From Trichocoleus desertorum NBK24 (GTDB lineage Bacteria > Cyanobacteriota > Cyanobacteriia > FACHB-46), in assembly GCF_030409055.1 (NCBI RefSeq), contig NZ_CP116619.1, forward strand, positions 2,556,628 to 2,620,627: a DNA stretch of 64,000 nt, given 5' to 3'. The position numbers were made by a program, and so were the translations under genes. Under the pieces are notes generated by a model. That model was given only the letters and a program-made list of their open reading frames with translations, made no database searches and was not told the DNA's origin. Positions 8,483-17,615 of the stretch are shown piece after piece (position 1 is the stretch's first letter; each line of letters starts with the position of its first letter).

Positions 8483-9568
8483 CTACGCAACTACAGGAAT
8501 CAAGGGAAAGGGATCTCCATTTATTTCCACCAGAGCAGGCTCCAATTGAGCCAGAGTTGCGATCGCCCCATCCAACAAATCCAAACCCTGTTGTACTGTC
8601 TCAATTAAGCACAACTGACCACGCAGCTCAGCCGCCCCAGAAAAGCCTTTGACATACCAAGTCATGTGCTTACGCGCTTGCCGAATGCCGCGATCGCCCT
8701 TGTACTCCCAAAGTGCCTGTAAATGCTCCCGCGCACATAATAGTCGTTCTATTTGAGTGGGCAGCGCTTTTATGATGCCAGTTCTAAGGAAGTAATCAAT
8801 CTCCCCCACCAAAAAGGGATAACCCATCGTGGCACGTGAACACATCACCCCATCTGCCCCAGTTTGCTCCAGACATGCCACGGCTGACTCCACGGAAAAA
8901 ATATCTCCGTTGGCAATCACCGGAATCGTGAGTTTTTCCTTCACCCGACCAATCCACTCCCACTTAGCAGAACCGTTGTAGCCTTGGGCGCGAGTCCGGG
9001 CATGTACTGTCAACATCTGTGCCCCAGCCTCTTGCATCCGTTGGGCAAACTCCAGAATGTTAATCTCCTCGTCGGTCCAGCCGATGCGAGTTTTCACCGT
9101 TACAGGCACATTCACCGCTTGTACCACCGTCCGCACGATCGCCTCTGCCGTTTGAGGATCGCGCAACAGCGAAGAACCACCCCCATTCTTAGTGATTTTA
9201 TTCACCGGACAGCCCATATTGATGTCGATCGTGTCGGCTCCTTCCGCTACTGCCATCCGGGCTGCTTCTGCTAAAAAATCCGGGCGACAGTCGAACAGTT
9301 GAATACTAATGGGGCGCTCGTTGGGGTCAATCTCCATAATTTTGGGCAGGTGCTTCACATGGCAAAGCCCACTCGCCTGCACCATCTCGGTATACATCAT
9401 CGAGTCAGGAGAATAGCGCCGCACCAACCGCCGAAACACCAGATCCGTCACCCCCGACAGCGGAGCCTGAAGCACCCGACTGTTAACTTCAAAGGAACCA
9501 ATTTTCAGTGGGCTAGACAGACGAGACTTCAGGCTAGGAGACAGAGAAACCATTGCAAGCGGGTGCAT
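8483..9568 (-). CDS. dus: tRNA-dihydrouridine synthase, DusB-like
   Basis: This flavoenzyme reduces uridines in the tRNA D-loop. The 361-residue protein has a TIM-barrel flavin domain with LQAPLSGVTD near the N-terminus, the catalytic C120 in DINMGCPVNKI, TRIGW, and the phosphate-binding ANGDI and SRATMGYPF segments. A C-terminal helical domain follows. Two in-frame ATGs (9568 and 9553) are both possible starts. It stands alone, 138 bases from the kinase operon and divergent from dnaK. Confidence 0.93.
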   Translation of the reverse strand: MHPLAMVSLSPSLKSRLSSPLKIGSFEVNSRVLQAPLSGVTDLVFRRLVRRYSPDSMMYTEMVQASGLCHVKHLPKIMEIDPNERPISIQLFDCRPDFLAEAARMAVAEGADTIDINMGCPVNKITKNGGGSSLLRDPQTAEAIVRTVVQAVNVPVTVKTRIGWTDEEINILEFAQRMQEAGAQMLTVHARTRAQGYNGSAKWEWIGRVKEKLTIPVIANGDIFSVESAVACLEQTGADGVMCSRATMGYPFLVGEIDYFLRTGIIKALPTQIERLLCAREHLQALWEYKGDRGIRQARKHMTWYVKGFSGAAELRGQLCLIETVQQGLDLLDGAIATLAQLEPALVEINGDPFPLIPVVA

Positions 9569-10138
9569 TACGAGTTTCTACATTGTAAGTAATTGAGCTA
9601 ACCCATTGGGTTTAGACAAGCGATCGCCCCTGCTTTAACCCTTTTGGATCAGGCGGCAAACACGACTCTGAGCTTACGGTTCCCCTGAATGCAGCCTGAG
9701 GTATTGCTGCCTACAGTAGGGACATGGGAACCAAAGCAACGCTCCTAAGCAAACGCATAAGCAGTAACCTTCAAGACCTCACCCCTTCTGGCCCTTCCTG
9801 GCCCCTTCTGGAGGGGGTCTGGGGGATGCAGCCGTCCCTCAGCCGGGGTTTGAGGGCAGGTGCCCCCAATGGCTTGGTTCTTTCAACCAAAGTGGAAGAA
9901 AAGAACCTAGCCCATCCAGAACCGACCATCCAGGTTCGGTAAATACCCCTTCAAGAGAATGGCCAAGGGCAAGCAGTATAGAGGTTAGTGCGGTTGTCTG
10001 GTCTGGCCTCATGCAGTAGGTTTGCTGCCGACAGAACTCCAGTTCAGTTCTCAGGCCTACCCCACCTCTAACAAACTTGGCCTTTGAAATCGCTAAGTCT
10101 TGTCTTTTGTATTGAATTGAATAGAGCCGGAGAATTTT
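9569..10138. other. Intergenic region upstream of dnaK
   Basis: These 570 bases separate the divergent dus and dnaK genes. They hold one copy of a dispersed GC-rich hairpin repeat (9810-9869). I see no CIRCE operator of the TTAGCACTC-N9-GAGTGCTAA type. A short open frame across the repeat (9724-9942) does not look coding. The dnaK ribosome-binding site (GGAG, six bases before the ATG) lies at the right edge. Confidence 0.7.
9810..9869 (-). repeat. Dispersed 60-base hairpin repeat, copy 1
   Basis: On the minus strand this segment aligns without gaps to 50056-50115, with about 52 of 60 bases identical by eye. Each copy can fold as two adjacent GC-rich hairpins, the second around CTGAGGGACG. 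Both copies are intergenic and they lie in opposite orientations. It is probably a member of a genome-wide family. Confidence 0.8.
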
Positions 10139-12064
10139 ATGGCAAAAGTTGTTGGTATTGATTTAGGCACGACAAACTCGTGTGTCGCAGTAATGGAGGG
10201 TGGCAAGCCTACTGTAATTGCGAATGCAGAAGGCTTCCGCACCACCCCATCGGTTGTCGCTTTTGCAAAGAATGGCGATCGCCTTGTGGGTCAAATCGCC
10301 AAGCGTCAAGCCGTGATGAACCCCGAAAACACCTTCTACTCAGTGAAGCGGTTCATCGGTCGTCGCTTTGACGAAGTATCAAACGAACTCACCGAAGTTT
10401 CCTACAAAGTTCTCAACGGCAACGGCAACGTTAAGATCGACTCCCCCGCTCAGGGCAAGCAGTTTGCGCCTGAAGAAATTTCTGCTCAAGTCCTGCGGAA
10501 GCTGATCGAAGACGCCAGCAAGTACCTAGGCGACACGGTTACTCAGGCAGTAATCACCGTTCCTGCTTACTTCAACGACTCCCAACGCCAAGCCACCAAA
10601 GATGCTGGCAAAATCGCCGGGGTTGAAGTGCTGCGGATCATCAACGAGCCGACGGCTGCTTCCTTGGCTTACGGTCTCGATCGCAAGAGCAATGAAACCG
10701 TTCTAGTATTCGACTTGGGCGGCGGTACTTTCGACGTTTCCATCCTAGAAGTCGGCGACGGTGTCTTTGAAGTACTAGCGACCTCTGGTGATACTCACCT
10801 GGGTGGTGACGACTTTGACAAGAAGATCGTAGATTGGCTCGCTGATCAGTTCCGTAGTGCTGAAGGCATCGACCTCCGCAAAGACAAGCAAGCTCTCCAG
10901 CGCCTGACTGAAGCGGCTGAGAAAGCCAAAATTGAGCTGTCTAGCGTTACCCAAGCAGAAATCAACCTGCCCTTCATCACCGCGACTCAAGACGGTCCGA
11001 AGCACCTCGACACCACCTTGACTCGCGCCAAGTTTGAAGAGCTGTGTGCAGACCTAATCGATCGCTGCCGCATCCCCGTTGAAGCGGCTCTGCGCGACTC
11101 CAAACTCGACAAGAGCGCGATCGACGAAGTAGTACTGGTGGGCGGTTCTACCCGGATTCCTGCGGTACAAGAAATTGTCAAGCGCGTCTTGGGCAAAGAC
11201 CCCAACCAAACCGTCAACCCTGATGAAGTGGTTGCGGTTGGTGCAGCGATTCAAGCAGGTGTGCTGGCGGGTGAAGTTAAGGACATCTTGCTACTCGACG
11301 TGACCCCCCTCTCTCTGGGTGTGGAAACCTTGGGTGGCGTCATGACCAAGATTATCCCTCGCAACACCACCATCCCCACCAAGAAGTCCGAAGTCTTCTC
11401 GACTGCGGTCGATGGTCAAACCAACGTGGAAATCCACGTCCTGCAAGGTGAGCGGGAACTGGCTAACGACAACAAAGACCTCGGTGTCTTCCGTCTCGAT
11501 GGTATCCCTGCCGCTCCTCGTGGCGTGCCTCAAATCGAAGTTACCTTTGACATTGACGCCAACGGTATCTTGAATGTCCGAGCTAAGGACAAAGGAACTG
11601 GCAAAGAGCAGTCGATCAGCATCACTGGCGCTTCTACCCTACCCAAGGATGATGTGGAACGCATGGTTCGCGAAGCTGAGCAAAACGCAGCGGCTGACCA
11701 AGAGCGCCGTGAGAGAATCGACCTCAAGAACCAAGCCGATACTTTGGTTTACCAAGCTGAGAAGCAAATTGGTGAGCTAGGGGATAAAGTCCCAGCAGGT
11801 GACAAGAGCAAGGCTGAAGGATTGATCAAAGATCTTAAGGAAGCCTCTAGCCAAGAAGATTATGATCGCATCAAAACTCTAACCACCGAGTTGCAACAGA
11901 CACTTTATAGCATTGGTAGCAACATCTACCAGCAAGCGGGTGGCGGTGCAGCCCCCGATGGCGCAACTGGCGCTCCTGGCCCTGATGCTGGCCCCACAGG
12001 CGGTAGTGGCAGCGGCAGTGGTGATGATGACGTGATCGACGCTGAGTTCTCGGAAACTAAATAA
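10139..12064 (+). CDS. dnaK: Chaperone DnaK (Hsp70)
   Basis: This 641-residue ATP-dependent chaperone works with DnaJ and GrpE in protein folding. The nucleotide-binding domain starts [14 protein letters not shown] and contains [16 protein letters not shown] and the [11 protein letters not shown] motif. The substrate-binding domain and helical lid follow. A Gly/Pro-rich linker of about 35 residues leads to the C-terminal DDDVIDAEF tail. A good GGAG ribosome site precedes the ATG. The length and tail fit the main housekeeping DnaK rather than the divergent cyanobacterial paralogues. A terminator lies about 85 bases downstream, and grpE and dnaJ are not adjacent. Confidence 0.97.
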   Translation: MAKVVGIDLGTTNSCVAVMEGGKPTVIANAEGFRTTPSVVAFAKNGDRLVGQIAKRQAVMNPENTFYSVKRFIGRRFDEVSNELTEVSYKVLNGNGNVKIDSPAQGKQFAPEEISAQVLRKLIEDASKYLGDTVTQAVITVPAYFNDSQRQATKDAGKIAGVEVLRIINEPTAASLAYGLDRKSNETVLVFDLGGGTFDVSILEVGDGVFEVLATSGDTHLGGDDFDKKIVDWLADQFRSAEGIDLRKDKQALQRLTEAAEKAKIELSSVTQAEINLPFITATQDGPKHLDTTLTRAKFEELCADLIDRCRIPVEAALRDSKLDKSAIDEVVLVGGSTRIPAVQEIVKRVLGKDPNQTVNPDEVVAVGAAIQAGVLAGEVKDILLLDVTPLSLGVETLGGVMTKIIPRNTTIPTKKSEVFSTAVDGQTNVEIHVLQGERELANDNKDLGVFRLDGIPAAPRGVPQIEVTFDIDANGILNVRAKDKGTGKEQSISITGASTLPKDDVERMVREAEQNAAADQERRERIDLKNQADTLVYQAEKQIGELGDKVPAGDKSKAEGLIKDLKEASSQEDYDRIKTLTTELQQTLYSIGSNIYQQAGGGAAPDGATGAPGPDAGPTGGSGSGSGDDDVIDAEFSETK

Positions 12065-12150
12065 GCGATTCATCCGTCAAATCTAACGAATCGCTAGATC
12101 TGTACAGACTAAGGTCTGATGGTATCAGTCAGCTATGAGAGGTTTGTCTC

Positions 12151-12175
12151 GGCCCTGAACTATCGGGCCTTTTTG
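12151..12175 (+). terminator. Rho-independent terminator after dnaK
   Basis: The inverted repeat GGCCC-(9)-GGGCC at 12151-12169 is followed immediately by a run of five T. It sits about 85 bases past the dnaK stop. Confidence 0.8.
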
Positions 12176-12286
12176 TTTGGAGTCAATTTCTTAAAAAAAA
12201 CTGGAGAAAACCGAGTTTTTATTTGGGCTTAGAGATACTTAGAGGTTTAACCACGACAGGTTGGTTCTGAGGGAAAGAGCTAAGGC

Positions 12287-13246
12287 TTGTCAGCGATCGC
12301 AGAGTTGGATTTACTCGCCATGCCAAATCACCCTCTGTTCTACCCTATATCTGAGCATCTTCCAGCAACACCGCTCCATGACCAAATTCAGATTGCTTTA
12401 GCGATCGCTGATCCACAGGTTCTCAAGTCACTGCTCACGAATTGCTTGCCTGCGATCGCCCAACCTCATGAAATTGGCGAAGTCAGCACAGAAATTGGAA
12501 TTCCTTTAGAAAATCAACAAACTGCGGATGCGGTGCTGCATTTTGAGGCGGTGAAATGTGTCTTAGCAGATTCACCCCCTGTAACGCCTGCGGGGAAAGC
12601 TGAATCGTGCCATAGTCCCTATCGTCACCAGACTAAAACCAGTCAGACCAGACACTCCAGTTGCGAGTCGGAAACCCTGACGCTAGCCCATAACGTTTCT
12701 TTGGCTCAGGCGATCGCGCTGCTGACTAAGACAGGATTTGGGCCACAGCAAATTCAGGAAATTTTGCACCTGTCCTACGAAGCCTCGCACAAGTCATGGT
12801 GGTATGCCTTGGATGCAGCAGGGCAGTTCTCCATCCCGTTTTTGCGCTATATCCGCACGCTGCGCTACCCAGATGGGACATTTAGCCTGCAATACAAAGA
12901 TTATTTTTCTGAAACCAAGCCTGCGGGTTTTCAAAGCTTGCCGCAGAAGGTGTTGGTTATCGTCCGTGAGGACAGCCAAAGTTTTAGCCAAACGCTCCGC
13001 CAAATCAACGCCGATAGAACGGCTCTAGGCATTACTCAGGCAATTTTGATTTGCAACACGATCGCGGAGTTGGAGGCGCAAGCCTTTATTACGCAGGGGA
13101 TTAGCCTTTATCCGGCGACTGAGCTAATTTTGCCCACCCAAGCCAACTGTGCCATTTGTGCCACTCATACCTGCCCAATGAACGGCACCGTAGATTCTGC
13201 GATCGCCGTTTGTTATCGCTTTTGCTTAGAGGGCAGCTACGTCTGA
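12287..13246 (+). CDS. Unrecognised protein with Cys-rich C-terminus
   Basis: I do not recognise this protein of up to 319 residues. A Pro-rich, probably disordered N-terminal third precedes a central helical region (about 140-200: [23 protein letters not shown], which may be helix-turn-helix-like, then a [13 protein letters not shown] segment). An alpha/beta region follows (KVLVIVRED ... [10 protein letters not shown]). The C-terminus holds six Cys, including CAICATHTC, and could bind metal. The start is uncertain: TTG at 12287 or ATG at 12320. It ends 41 bases before proS on the same strand, so the two may be co-transcribed. It could be nucleic-acid binding, but that is only a guess. Confidence 0.6.
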   Translation: MSAIAELDLLAMPNHPLFYPISEHLPATPLHDQIQIALAIADPQVLKSLLTNCLPAIAQPHEIGEVSTEIGIPLENQQTADAVLHFEAVKCVLADSPPVTPAGKAESCHSPYRHQTKTSQTRHSSCESETLTLAHNVSLAQAIALLTKTGFGPQQIQEILHLSYEASHKSWWYALDAAGQFSIPFLRYIRTLRYPDGTFSLQYKDYFSETKPAGFQSLPQKVLVIVREDSQSFSQTLRQINADRTALGITQAILICNTIAELEAQAFITQGISLYPATELILPTQANCAICATHTCPMNGTVDSAIAVCYRFCLEGSYV

Positions 13247-13287
13247 GCGGTTATGAGATAATAATCTCCGGTCTGAAAGGGGAACCT

Positions 13288-15093
13288 ATGCGCCTGTCTC
13301 AAATGCTCTTTGTCACACTGCGGGAAGATCCGGCGGAAGCGGAAATCCCCAGTCATAAATTGTTGTTGCGGGCAGGATATATCCGGCGGATTGGCAGCGG
13401 AATCTATGCCTATTTGCCGCTGATGTGGCGAGTGCTGCAAAAAGTCTCCCAAATTGTGCGCGAAGAAATGAACGCGACGGGAGCACAGGAATGCTTATTG
13501 CCGCAGTTGCAACCTGCTGAGTTATGGCAAGAATCGGGGCGCTGGGATACCTACACCAAGGCCGAAGGCATTATGTTTTCGTTGGTCGATCGCCAAGAGC
13601 GGGAAATGGGACTCGGCCCCACCCACGAAGAGGTGATCACCACAGTCGCACGGGAGATGATTCGCTCCTATCGGCAACTGCCCACTCACCTCTATCAAAT
13701 TCAGACCAAGTTCCGGGATGAAATTCGGCCTCGCTTCGGCTTGATGCGGGGACGCGAGTTCATTATGAAGGATGGCTACTCTTTCCATGCCACAGAAGAC
13801 AGCCTGAAAGAAACCTATCAAGCCATGCACCAGGCTTATAGCAATATGTTCCGGCGCTGTGGGTTGGCTTTTCGCTCTGTAGAAGCAGACTCTGGCGCGA
13901 TCGGGGGTTCTGGCTCCAATGAGTTTATGATTCTGGCGGAAGCGGGCGAAGACGAAGTGCTCTACACCGAAGACGGCAAGTACGCCGCCAACGTGGAGAA
14001 AGCGGTTTCTCTACCTGCCGATGCTGAACCTTCCTCGTTTACAGCCTACGAGAAGCGTGAAACTCCGGGGACTGACACGATCGAAAAACTCTGCCAATTT
14101 CTTAAGTGCTCCCCCACCCAGATTGCCAAGAACGTTCTTTACCAAGCGGTTTATGACAATGGCACGACTGCTCTAGTCCTGATTAGCATTCGTGGTGACC
14201 AGGAAGTCAACGAAGTTAAACTGCAAAACGAATTGGTGAGACAGGCAGGGCAGTTCGGAGCCAAAACTGTAATCGCGCTCACGGTTCCAGACGCGACGGC
14301 TCAAGCCAAGTGGGCGGCTCAACCATTACCTCTGGGTTACATTGCTCCTGATATTGCCGATACTTACATCCAATCTGCAAAGAACATAGCACCCAAATTC
14401 CTGCGGTTGGTCGATCCGACCGTGGCGGAGCTGAAGAACTTTGTCACCGGAGCCAACGAATCTGGTTATCACGTTGTAGGGGCAAATTGGGGCGATCAGT
14501 TCCAGTTGCCCAAACTAGTGGTCGATTTGCGGAAAGCCAAACTCGGCGATCGCGCAGTCCACGACCCTAGCCAAACGTTGCAAAGTGCTCGTGGCATTGA
14601 GGCGGGGCATATCTTCCAACTTGGCACCAAGTATTCCAAGGCGATGGGAGCGACGTATACCAATGAGCAAGGCGAAGAAGCACCGTTGATCATGGGGTGC
14701 TATGGTGTGGGCGTTTCTCGTGTGGCCCAAGCTGCGGTTGAGCAATCCTACGACAAAGATGGCATCATCTGGCCTGTGGCGATCGCCCCTTACCAAGCGA
14801 TCGTAGTAATTCCCAATGTGAATGATGCTGAGCAAGTGAAAGCGGCTGAAACGCTGTACTCCGAGTTGAACCAAGCAGGAATTGACACCTTGCTAGATGA
14901 CCGGAATGAGCGGGCGGGGGTCAAATTCAAAGATGCCGACTTGATTGGCATTCCTTACCGCATCGTCACGGGCAAGTCGCTGAAAGACGGCAAAGTGGAA
15001 GTAGTGCAGCGGGCCACCAAAACAGTTCAGGAACTTCCCCTCACCGAGGTTGTGTCTACGATTCAGCAGTGGGTGAACGCCGCCTGCTCCTAA
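13288..15093 (+). CDS. proS: Proline--tRNA ligase
   Basis: The 601-residue class II aminoacyl-tRNA synthetase charges tRNA-Pro. The start ATG at 13288 is chosen because AAAGGGG lies five bases upstream and the family's [19 protein letters not shown] start follows; the open frame extends upstream without support. Motif 2 ([23 protein letters not shown]) and motif 3 (GCYGVGVSR) are intact. A YbaK-type editing domain is inserted at roughly residues 230-400, marking the bacterial type. The C-terminal anticodon-binding domain is complete. Confidence 0.96.
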   Translation: MRLSQMLFVTLREDPAEAEIPSHKLLLRAGYIRRIGSGIYAYLPLMWRVLQKVSQIVREEMNATGAQECLLPQLQPAELWQESGRWDTYTKAEGIMFSLVDRQEREMGLGPTHEEVITTVAREMIRSYRQLPTHLYQIQTKFRDEIRPRFGLMRGREFIMKDGYSFHATEDSLKETYQAMHQAYSNMFRRCGLAFRSVEADSGAIGGSGSNEFMILAEAGEDEVLYTEDGKYAANVEKAVSLPADAEPSSFTAYEKRETPGTDTIEKLCQFLKCSPTQIAKNVLYQAVYDNGTTALVLISIRGDQEVNEVKLQNELVRQAGQFGAKTVIALTVPDATAQAKWAAQPLPLGYIAPDIADTYIQSAKNIAPKFLRLVDPTVAELKNFVTGANESGYHVVGANWGDQFQLPKLVVDLRKAKLGDRAVHDPSQTLQSARGIEAGHIFQLGTKYSKAMGATYTNEQGEEAPLIMGCYGVGVSRVAQAAVEQSYDKDGIIWPVAIAPYQAIVVIPNVNDAEQVKAAETLYSELNQAGIDTLLDDRNERAGVKFKDADLIGIPYRIVTGKSLKDGKVEVVQRATKTVQELPLTEVVSTIQQWVNAACS

Positions 15094-15101
15094 GCTACCC
15101 C

Positions 15102-15180
15102 TCCCCAACCCCTCCCCGACGCGGAGAGGGGCTTAATTCTCCCTTCCCTAGGAGGGAAGGGAGCTAGGGGGTTAGGTCGG
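15102..15180. repeat. Double-hairpin intergenic repeat after proS
   Basis: This GC-rich block contains CCCCTCCCCAACCCCTCCCC, a hairpin around CCTCCCCGACGCGGAGAGG, and a near-perfect palindrome CTCCCTTCCC-TA-GGAGGGAAGGGAG. Similar blocks are widespread in filamentous cyanobacterial genomes. There is only one copy in this window. It may also attenuate proS read-through, though it lacks a T-run. Confidence 0.65.
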
Positions 15181-15207
15181 TCACACCTCCACAACTCTGG
15201 ACCTGTT

Positions 15208-16014
15208 ATGGAATTTCTCACCATTTTTCTGTCGAGCCTGATTGCTTTGGTTTCACCCGCAGGCTTAGTGATCGATCGCGTGGCTGAAAATGCGGTGCGA
15301 TCGCAATTTAAGTCGGTGGAGCAGTTACAAATCCGAGTCGATAACGCACCGAGCTACCAAATTGTCCAGGGTAAGGCAGAAAAGGTGAGGATTGCAGGTC
15401 GAGGCTTGTTTCCATTACCCGAAGTTCGGATTGCTGCTTTAGAAGTAGAAACCGATCCGATTGACATCAATCCTCGCGGTGGGGGCAAAGGTCTGAAGCT
15501 CGAGCGCCCGTTGCAAGCAGGGGTACATCTGGTTTTGACCCAAGCGGATATCAATCGGGCCCTCAGTTCCCCTACAGTGACCAAACGTTTGCGGGATTTA
15601 GGAGCTAGCGCTCTGGATGACTCGGAAGCTCAGCAGGTGCAACGCTACGATTTTCTTAATCCTCAAGTGGAGCTGCTGGCAAACAACCGGATTCGGGCCA
15701 AGGCAGAGCTGCAAGAACAGGGACAAAGCGATCGCTTGCAGATTACGGTTGAGTCGGGTCTAGCAGTTGTGGCGGGGAGGCGTTTGCAATTGGTAGAGCC
15801 GCGCATTAGCGTGAATGGGGAAGCAGTACCCCAAGAAATCTTAGATCCGATTGCCAGGGGAGTGACGGAGCGGTTTGACCTTGACCAATTAGCGGGGCCA
15901 GAAATAACGGCACGGCTTCTACAATTGAAGGTAGTCCCAGAGCAACAGATCAATATTGTTGCTTTTGTCCGTGCTGAAACGCCTCCAGATTCCCCTGCCA
16001 CCCCATCAAACTAG
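15208..16014 (+). CDS. DUF2993 (LmeA-like) envelope protein
   Basis: The 268-residue protein has a hydrophobic N-terminal segment (residues 1-22), probably a signal or anchor. A DUF2993 domain follows, with PLPEVRIAALEVETDPIDINPR and ADINRALSSPTV as its conserved blocks. LmeA-type proteins are periplasmic lipid-binding proteins. In cyanobacteria the family is common and its role unproven. It stands alone between the proS repeat and the GerMN gene, on the same strand. No defect is seen. Confidence 0.85.
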   Translation: MEFLTIFLSSLIALVSPAGLVIDRVAENAVRSQFKSVEQLQIRVDNAPSYQIVQGKAEKVRIAGRGLFPLPEVRIAALEVETDPIDINPRGGGKGLKLERPLQAGVHLVLTQADINRALSSPTVTKRLRDLGASALDDSEAQQVQRYDFLNPQVELLANNRIRAKAELQEQGQSDRLQITVESGLAVVAGRRLQLVEPRISVNGEAVPQEILDPIARGVTERFDLDQLAGPEITARLLQLKVVPEQQINIVAFVRAETPPDSPATPSN

Positions 16015-16142
16015 AAGTTAGGCGAAAAAGTTGGGTATGCTCTTGTAGTCAGTGGTACTTTAAACCTTTCAAGGGTGGGGTTGTTGTCATCAGCGCTGGT
16101 AGTGCATCTATCACACTACTAAACCTTCAACAGGAGCTTCCT

Positions 16143-16784
16143 ATGGAAGACCAATCTCGGACCCGTCGGATTTCTGTCGGTCTCATGGCAGGTTTGTCCG
16201 CCTTAATCATGGCCGCTGGGGGAGGAGCCGCTTGGTTAGCATGGCAGTCGTCTCCGCCTGACTTAGGCAGTCGCGTCCCTAATGCCACTAATTCGACAGA
16301 TTCTTCTACTACCAAACCGCCACAGACCCAAGCTACAAAGCCTTCTCAATCAGAATTGGCTCGTCCTTACTGGCTCCAAGACACAGGCAAAGGGCTAGAA
16401 CTAGTACCCAATCAGATCGCTCTACAGCCTGACTTGCAGCCAGAAGCAGCCCTTCAAGCCGCCTTTGCTCAATTACTGAGCGGGCCAAAGGCAGGAGAAG
16501 CCGCGATCGCCACAACCATTCCTCAAGGCACGAAACTTCGCAGCCTAACCGTCAAGCCAGATGGTATTCATGTTGATCTCTCCGAGGAGTTTACGGCGGG
16601 GGGTGGCAGCGCTTCTATGACAGGCCGAGTTGCTCAAGTTCTTTACACAGCCACAAGCCTACAGCCTGATGCTAAAGTTTGGCTCTCCGTCGATGGCGAA
16701 CCTCTAGAAGCGCTGGGGGGTGAAGGCTTACTTCTCGATCAACCCTTTACTCGCCAAAGCTTTGCGAGAGACTTTTCGCTGTAG
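16143..16784 (+). CDS. GerMN-domain membrane-anchored protein
   Basis: The 213-residue protein has an N-terminal membrane segment (about residues 12-34), a Ser/Thr/Pro-rich linker, and a GerMN domain at about 75-205 with PQGTKLRSLTVKPDGIHVDLSEEF and the following Gly/Ser-rich helix. GerMN domains occur in spore-germination proteins but are widespread in non-sporulating bacteria, where they are thought to act at the cell envelope. It follows DUF2993 by 128 bases. The stop is followed at once by a short tandem repeat. Confidence 0.85.
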   Translation: MEDQSRTRRISVGLMAGLSALIMAAGGGAAWLAWQSSPPDLGSRVPNATNSTDSSTTKPPQTQATKPSQSELARPYWLQDTGKGLELVPNQIALQPDLQPEAALQAAFAQLLSGPKAGEAAIATTIPQGTKLRSLTVKPDGIHVDLSEEFTAGGGSASMTGRVAQVLYTATSLQPDAKVWLSVDGEPLEALGGEGLLLDQPFTRQSFARDFSL

Positions 16785-16818
16785 GGTTCTGGTTTTGGGT
16801 TCTGGTTTTGGGTTCTAG
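16785..16818 (+). repeat. 13-base tandem repeat
   Basis: The unit GGGTTCTGGTTTT occurs twice, followed by a partial third copy, directly after the GerMN stop codon and before the convergent ArsR gene. The pattern suits replication slippage; no function is apparent. Confidence 0.8.
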
Positions 16819-16819
16819 C

Positions 16820-17197
16820 CTAACGTTCTGGGGTGCTGACGCTGATGGACTGTTCCGCCAGACCAAAGCTACGAAAGTAGTGAGCTTGCTGTTCAATCCG
16901 GGTGGCGAGGCGATCGCAAACCAAGTTGCAAAGCTCAAAAATCAGGTCATCTTCGATGCTGTAGTAGGCCGAAGTTCCCTCAGTCCGTCGGCTCAAGATC
17001 CCTGCTTGCAGCATCACCTTTAGGTGCTTAGAAACATTAGCTTGACTGGTGTCCGTAGCCTCGACCAAATCTTGTACGCATTTCTCACCATCGCGTAACA
17101 AATTCAAGATTCGCAGACGCATTGGCTCACTTAAGATACTGAAGTACTCAGCAATTTGCTGCATCACTTCTTGCGGTACGGGCTGCATTAACTTCAT
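16820..17197 (-). CDS. ArsR/SmtB-family transcriptional regulator
   Basis: The protein is about 125 residues with the ArsR winged-helix fold: ILSEPMRLRILNLLRDGEKCVQDLVEATDTSQANVSKHLKVML, then a wing SRRTEGTSAYYSI. The conserved ELCVCDL metal site of SmtB/ArsR is replaced by EKCVQDL, leaving one Cys there and one more in ELCNLVCD near the C-terminus. Redox sensing, as in cyanobacterial RexT-like members, is therefore as plausible as metal sensing. I start it at the ATG at 17197; the frame extends upstream to 17257 without family similarity. The target genes are not evident. Confidence 0.85.
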   Translation of the reverse strand: MKLMQPVPQEVMQQIAEYFSILSEPMRLRILNLLRDGEKCVQDLVEATDTSQANVSKHLKVMLQAGILSRRTEGTSAYYSIEDDLIFELCNLVCDRLATRIEQQAHYFRSFGLAEQSISVSTPER

Positions 17198-17615
17198 GCC
17201 AATCTGACCACAGAAAGGTACTGATCCCCACATATTAGCAGTCAAAACCAACTTCACAATAGAGGGATCAACAAAGCTGTTTACTCGGCGCTACTTTTGT
17301 GAGGATTTGTTGAACCTGAACCTAAACAATCTTGCAAATTTTCTACTTCAGGATTAAATTCTATCCGGATCACAACTGCCGCCGCCAGAATTCTAAGTTT
17401 GACCCCTAAATTGCCCCTAAATTGATCAATTCGAGTATAAAAAGACACCGTATTAGAGCATGGTTTCGTTCATAGTTTTAGTGTTCAAAAACACATCTAG
17501 ATAACTTTTGCCAAAGCTCTACCGTTGCTCAAACAACTCTTCGGTGAAAGCAGGAGGTTCAAACTGGTTAACCTAGCCCCCTTGTTTCACAGAGGTACTT
17601 AGGTGAAGTTGTGTC
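17198..17615. other. Divergent intergenic region, ArsR / kinase
   Basis: These 418 bases carry the promoters of two divergent genes. I see no clear inverted repeat that could be called an ArsR operator, no small ORF and no RNA gene. Confidence 0.6.

Noticed and set aside
9724-9942. 72-codon frame upstream of dnaK
   Set aside because: It runs through the dispersed hairpin repeat, has no family similarity and no ribosome site.
9569-10138. CIRCE/HrcA operator before dnaK
   Set aside because: No TTAGCACTC-N9-GAGTGCTAA-type inverted repeat is present.
13156-13287. Longer N-terminus for proS
   Set aside because: The extension overlaps the upstream gene, has no family similarity, and the ATG at 13288 has a strong ribosome site.
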